In this document: positions 60,352 to 64,000 of the stretch, piece by piece
How positions within the stretch are numbered: position 1 is the stretch's first letter
Layout of the letters: every line of letters starts with the position of its first letter
From: Hevea brasiliensis
Lineage: Eukaryota; Streptophyta; Magnoliopsida; Malpighiales; Euphorbiaceae
Length of the DNA stretch: 64,000 bases
Assembly: GCF_030052815.1 (NCBI RefSeq)
Contig: NC_079504.1
Coordinates: 85,376,249 to 85,440,248 of the forward strand
Reading direction: 5' to 3'
The notes under the pieces: generated by a model
Databases searched by the model: none
The model's input: only the letters and a program-made list of their open reading frames with translations
What the model was told of the DNA's origin: nothing
Made by a program: the position numbers and the translations under genes

Positions 60352-60933
60352 TTAATTCACTGTGTTATAGTGGTGAGGAGTACTAACTCTATTTCTATCT
60401 TGACTCTGACTGACGGTCTGTGAACTCTTGAGAGCAGATCGAGGTGGTTTAGTACAATCTTTAGCAAAGTGTCCAAGTTTTCCACAATTGTAGCAGGCTC
60501 CAGAGGACTTATAGCATATCCCACCATGATATTTTCCACAAGTTTCACATAGGCGGGAAGGGTAGGAACTTCTAGTTGTTCGACGACTGGACCTTGGTGG
60601 TCTCTGTCTTAATGATCCACCTCTATCGTATCCCTGAGCTCGGGGTTCCTCAAATTCTTTTCTCTTTCTCAAATTACTGTTCGAGCTCTGACCCATAGGT
60701 TTCTCCCTCTTTTCCATTTCACACTGCCCTTGTGGGAGTTGGGTCTGTACTTGGGTTTGGGCTGACAGACTATCAGCCATTTGTTGAAAGAAAGTGGCCA
60801 TTTGCTGGGCCATTTGTGCAGTAATTTGTACCGGTAAAATCGCACATCAGCCTTCGACACTTTGTGGAGCTGGGGCCTCAACTTGTACTTCTGCCATCAT
60901 GGACTGTTCTACGGTCTCATTTTTCTCTTCCAT
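60352..60933 (-). pseudogene. Element F short gag with zinc knuckle
   Basis: Start ATG at 60933 (MEEKNETVEQSMMAEVQVEA), a stop about 29 codons in (near 60848), then an open 153-residue piece: MAQQMATFFQQMADSLSAQ, an arginine-rich stretch (RQRPPRSSRRTTRSS), CETCGKYHGGIC and the zinc knuckle CYNCGKLGHFAKDC, ending near 60352. As in element D the capsid-like core of gag is missing. Confidence 0.85.
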
Positions 60934-61100
60934 ATCTTTCCACAAGATTCTCTATTCCTGTACAACCAACATAAGGAGATTCCTCTCCATTAGTTCATAT
61001 TTATGATGTAAATGTACTATATGTAGCAAACATTTGAGCAGTTGTAGTTACCGACAAAAAGATTTCAAATTCACTGTTCGAAATTTACTTTAAAACCATT

Positions 61101-61112
61101 GCTCTGATACCA
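61101..61112 (-). other. Primer binding site of element F
   Basis: Coding strand TGGTATCAGAGC, eight bases inside the 5' LTR; complementary to initiator tRNA-Met. Confidence 0.93.
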
Positions 61113-61120
61113 CTAAAACA

Positions 61121-64000
61121 TGTCACACCCTACTCCTCTGTAAGATGTAACATGATCCTCAGTAGTACACCTAATGAATTACCGTATTTCGCCACCGATA
61201 ACCCATTAGATATACTACAAGGGATTTTAAAACAATTTCGCAATTTAAATCATCGATTAAAATCGTGTTATAAAATTTTTTTCAAAATTTCGCAAAGTGC
61301 CTACTGTATTTTGAGGAAACAGCTTCTTCAATCTCGTAAAAGAAAATTCTCCCAATATGTTTTCTCAAATACAACTTCAGTAACTTCAATTCAATTCACA
61401 ATTCAATTCTCAATACACAATCAATTCATTTTCAAACTAATCCCATCATAAAGAAATATCTCATTCATTTCAAGACTCAAAATTTATATTACAAACTATT
61501 CATATAATTGAAATCACAAATTTACATTTACAATAATTTAAATTTAATTACATAACAAAATATTTTACAATAGTTTTATATACAATCGCCAAATAATTTA
61601 CTTATATTTTATTACATTCTTACATAAAAACATATGTACATGGGTATACCTATGATATACCTGGAGCTTATCCGAATATATCTTCAATGAAATTTACTTA
61701 TTGCTCTATGCTCTTCTTACCTGCGACAGCATACAAAGCTATCGCTGAGTGGTGAACTCAGTGGTGCACAACTATAATTTAAAACATAGTACAATATACA
61801 TTGACAAATTTTACAGTAAATAATTTGAGAATCTGAATACTGATCAAATTTCACAACTCAAAATACTCATTGCCAATAATGTAAATCATTTGTATAAATG
61901 ACTTGGAGCACAAAATTCAATTTATCATATCTTGACTATCCATTTAAGTAATTCCAACAAAATTAATTATACATAAACCATAATTAAAATCACCATTCCT
62001 TACCATTCAAAAGCCATTCTGTATCTCAAAAATCATTATGTATCTCAAATATCATATTGTATCTCAAAAGTCATTATGTATCTCAAAAATCATTATGTAT
62101 CTCAAAAATCAATATGTATCTCAAAAATTAATCTTTATCTCAAAAACCATGTCGTATCTCAAAAATCAATCTTTATCTCACTAATATGCAAGACTAATCC
62201 GAAAGGGCCATATTCGATGTGATTCTAACTCCTATGGTCGGGAGGTCGAATCGATTCTAACTCCCTATGGTCGGGAGGTCGAATCATCGTGCACGCACCA
62301 TAACAATAATTAATCTTCAGCAAGGTCAATAACGATAAAATAAACTTAGATCTAACATCAAATCAGAGGAATATCTAAGCTGTGCACGCACCATGGTAAT
62401 CAAACACAACTAACTCCATTGTCTTATCAACAAATGAGAGAGACGGGTAATAACCTAGTCAAGCATCTATAGTGAGATATAAAACAATATCACAATCCTT
62501 TTAGTGAGCATAAATCACAATATAATTCGATTCAAAGTCAATTCCAATATCCAATAATTTTTATGCTCAACACAAATCAAATCATAAATTTGCATTTTCC
62601 CATGAAAATTACCATCACAATTCAAAACATGTTCTATCACAATTTTCCAAAACATAATTTATTCAATCCATAACAATGCTTAATACTTGTGGAGATACCA
62701 TTTCACAAAGCTAAATTCATACATACTATAACAATTTTTCAGTAATCATTGAATTAAATCCAATGCTTGTTAAAGATAATACATAAGAAAATATGTCATT
62801 TAATCATATGAAATATTCAAATAAAATCAGTTAAAAACTAGTTGTGCACAAACACAACTTAAAATAATAACATACAATTAATCATATGAAATATTATTCA
62901 GAGCAAAATCAGTTGAAAACTAGTTGTGCACAAACCTCTGATGATCGTCTCGATCCGACTCGTGTTTCCTTCCCTTTGCCGAGTCCTTGTTAATCGAGAA
63001 ACACAATTTGAAGTGTTTCATTGCTAAATTAAACTGCTCTATCGATGGTGTTTGGTAAATAATGCACTGAACTCAATTATTCACTTAATCACCTAATATA
63101 CCAACCCTCATTGCGTTTTAGGTAAATTAGGTCTTAGTGTCGTTAATATGTCACATTCGATAGGGTTTTAGGTTTGGTACGTTTTACCAAAGTCATTTCC
63201 TTGTTTAGTGCATTTTAGTGCAAATTCTTTGGATTCCGGATACTGGTTTGACCTAACCAGACGATCTAGTTCCTCGGTTTTCGGTCTCGGTCGAAACTAC
63301 AAACTTGTAGATCTAGGTCTTATTGCACGGGGCAAAATTTCAGGTCAATCCGAGTTAAGTAGACCAAGTTATGGTCATTATACTATTGCTGGTCAAATGG
63401 TACCATTTTAGGTCAATTTTAGGTCAATTTGGTCAACTCTGGTTCGGCCAATTTTTGGACCCGAACTTGTGCAAGTTGTTTGACTTGCTTATGGTCATTT
63501 CTGGGCTTTGGTGTCTTCATAAGACTTGTAGGTATGGGTCTTAACTATTCATGGTTAAAATTTCAGGTCAATTGGACCTGTTTTGAGTGAGTTATGGCCT
63601 AAATACTCACTGCTGCCCAAATGGTCAGTTTTTAGGTCTCAAGTGTACCTAATCCGAATTGGTCATTTTCTTAGGTCACCTTGCAAGCAGAATTTTGGTA
63701 TGGTTTCTCAATGAAAGTTGGCACATTTTGTGCCTAGTTTCACCTCAAATTGGTCTCATACCAATTGAGGTTACACTTTTAAGGTTATAGGCTAAAATGT
63801 ACACTGCCCTTGATTACTTTGCTTAACACACATCAACTACACACATTTACTTTGCAATTTGTTTACTTCCCTACCAATCTGTTTTGGTACATTAACCACA
63901 GTATAATCTACTTTACATTAACATTATTTTGGGCAGATTACCATTACCCTCAACACACCAAATATAATTCACATTTACAATATCTCAATACCATTACATA
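61121..64000 (-). repeat. Element F 5' LTR, truncated by the window edge
   Basis: Begins tgtcacaccctactcc and follows the 3' LTR collinearly for 2880 of about 4185 bases. Long stretches are identical (for example about 63400-64000 with 56270-56870), yet short clusters differ heavily, mostly where one copy has CTG or CAG and the other CG. Confidence 0.93.

Larger units (their letters stand above)
53962..64000 (-). mobile_element. Element F: relative of D, runs off the right edge
   Basis: 3' LTR 53962-58146, internal region 58147-61120, 5' LTR from 61121 to beyond 64000. It is inserted in element E's gag; the left flank is ccttt, the right flank is not visible. The internal region carries an integrase and chromodomain piece, a second partial integrase copy with an intron-like insert, about 800 bases of non-coding sequence homologous to D's repeated block, and a short gag. 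Protease, RT and RNase H are absent, so this is a dependent element. Confidence 0.9.

Noticed and set aside
1..64000. Host genes, tRNA or rRNA genes
   Set aside because: The tRNA-like matches are only primer binding sites (TGGTATCAGAGC). No exon-intron host gene, no rRNA segment and no tRNA cloverleaf was recognised; all protein similarity is to retroelements.

Overview
The window is plant nuclear DNA, almost certainly eudicot, made entirely of LTR retrotransposons inserted into one another. I found no host gene, tRNA, rRNA or CRISPR array. The evidence is Ty3/gypsy chromovirus polyproteins with a chromodomain, a Ty1/copia element, very long LTRs (2.1 to 4.2 kb), initiator-tRNA-Met primer sites and repeated C-to-T nonsense changes of the kind seen in methylated heterochromatin. 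I cannot name the species from sequence alone.

Layout. 1-4715: two LTRs of one gypsy family set head to head. 4716-31526: element A, a Tekay/Del-like gypsy element on the minus strand (pol 5408-9004, gag 17542-18642). It is interrupted by element B (9005-17536, TSD GGTCT), a relative of A inserted in A's gag. B's 3' LTR is itself broken by a truncated copia LTR (9198-10679). A's 5' LTR is split by a copia element (20009-29593, TSD AACAT). 31527-34051: remnants of older repeats, including a 76-bp inverted repeat.

34052-46388: element D (TSD TAAAA), with 3.75-3.8 kb LTRs, only a short gag fragment with a zinc knuckle, and three tandem copies of an approximately 887-bp block. 46394-53961: element E, a decayed chromovirus of another clade (CRM-like), interrupted by a solo LTR of the A/B family (49877-52978, TSD GAATA). 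53962-64000: element F, a relative of D, with its 3' LTR complete (53962-58146), an integrase/chromodomain piece, a short gag piece and a 5' LTR that runs off the window.

How the parts relate. Exact 5-bp target duplications give the order of events: E and the old leader-like repeat are oldest; D, F, the solo LTR and A came later; B went into A; and the copia copies came last. None of the elements looks able to move by itself. D and F keep packaging/priming signals and a zinc-knuckle gag piece but lack protease, reverse transcriptase and RNase H, so they look like dependents of a full-length relative. The points most worth checking are a shared small intron in integrase, a shared UAA between gag and protease in A and B, the tandem triplication in D, a copia gag whose frame survives only because a 23-bp unit occurs exactly four times, and a widespread CTG/CAG-versus-CG discrepancy between sister copies that may be a sequencing artefact.
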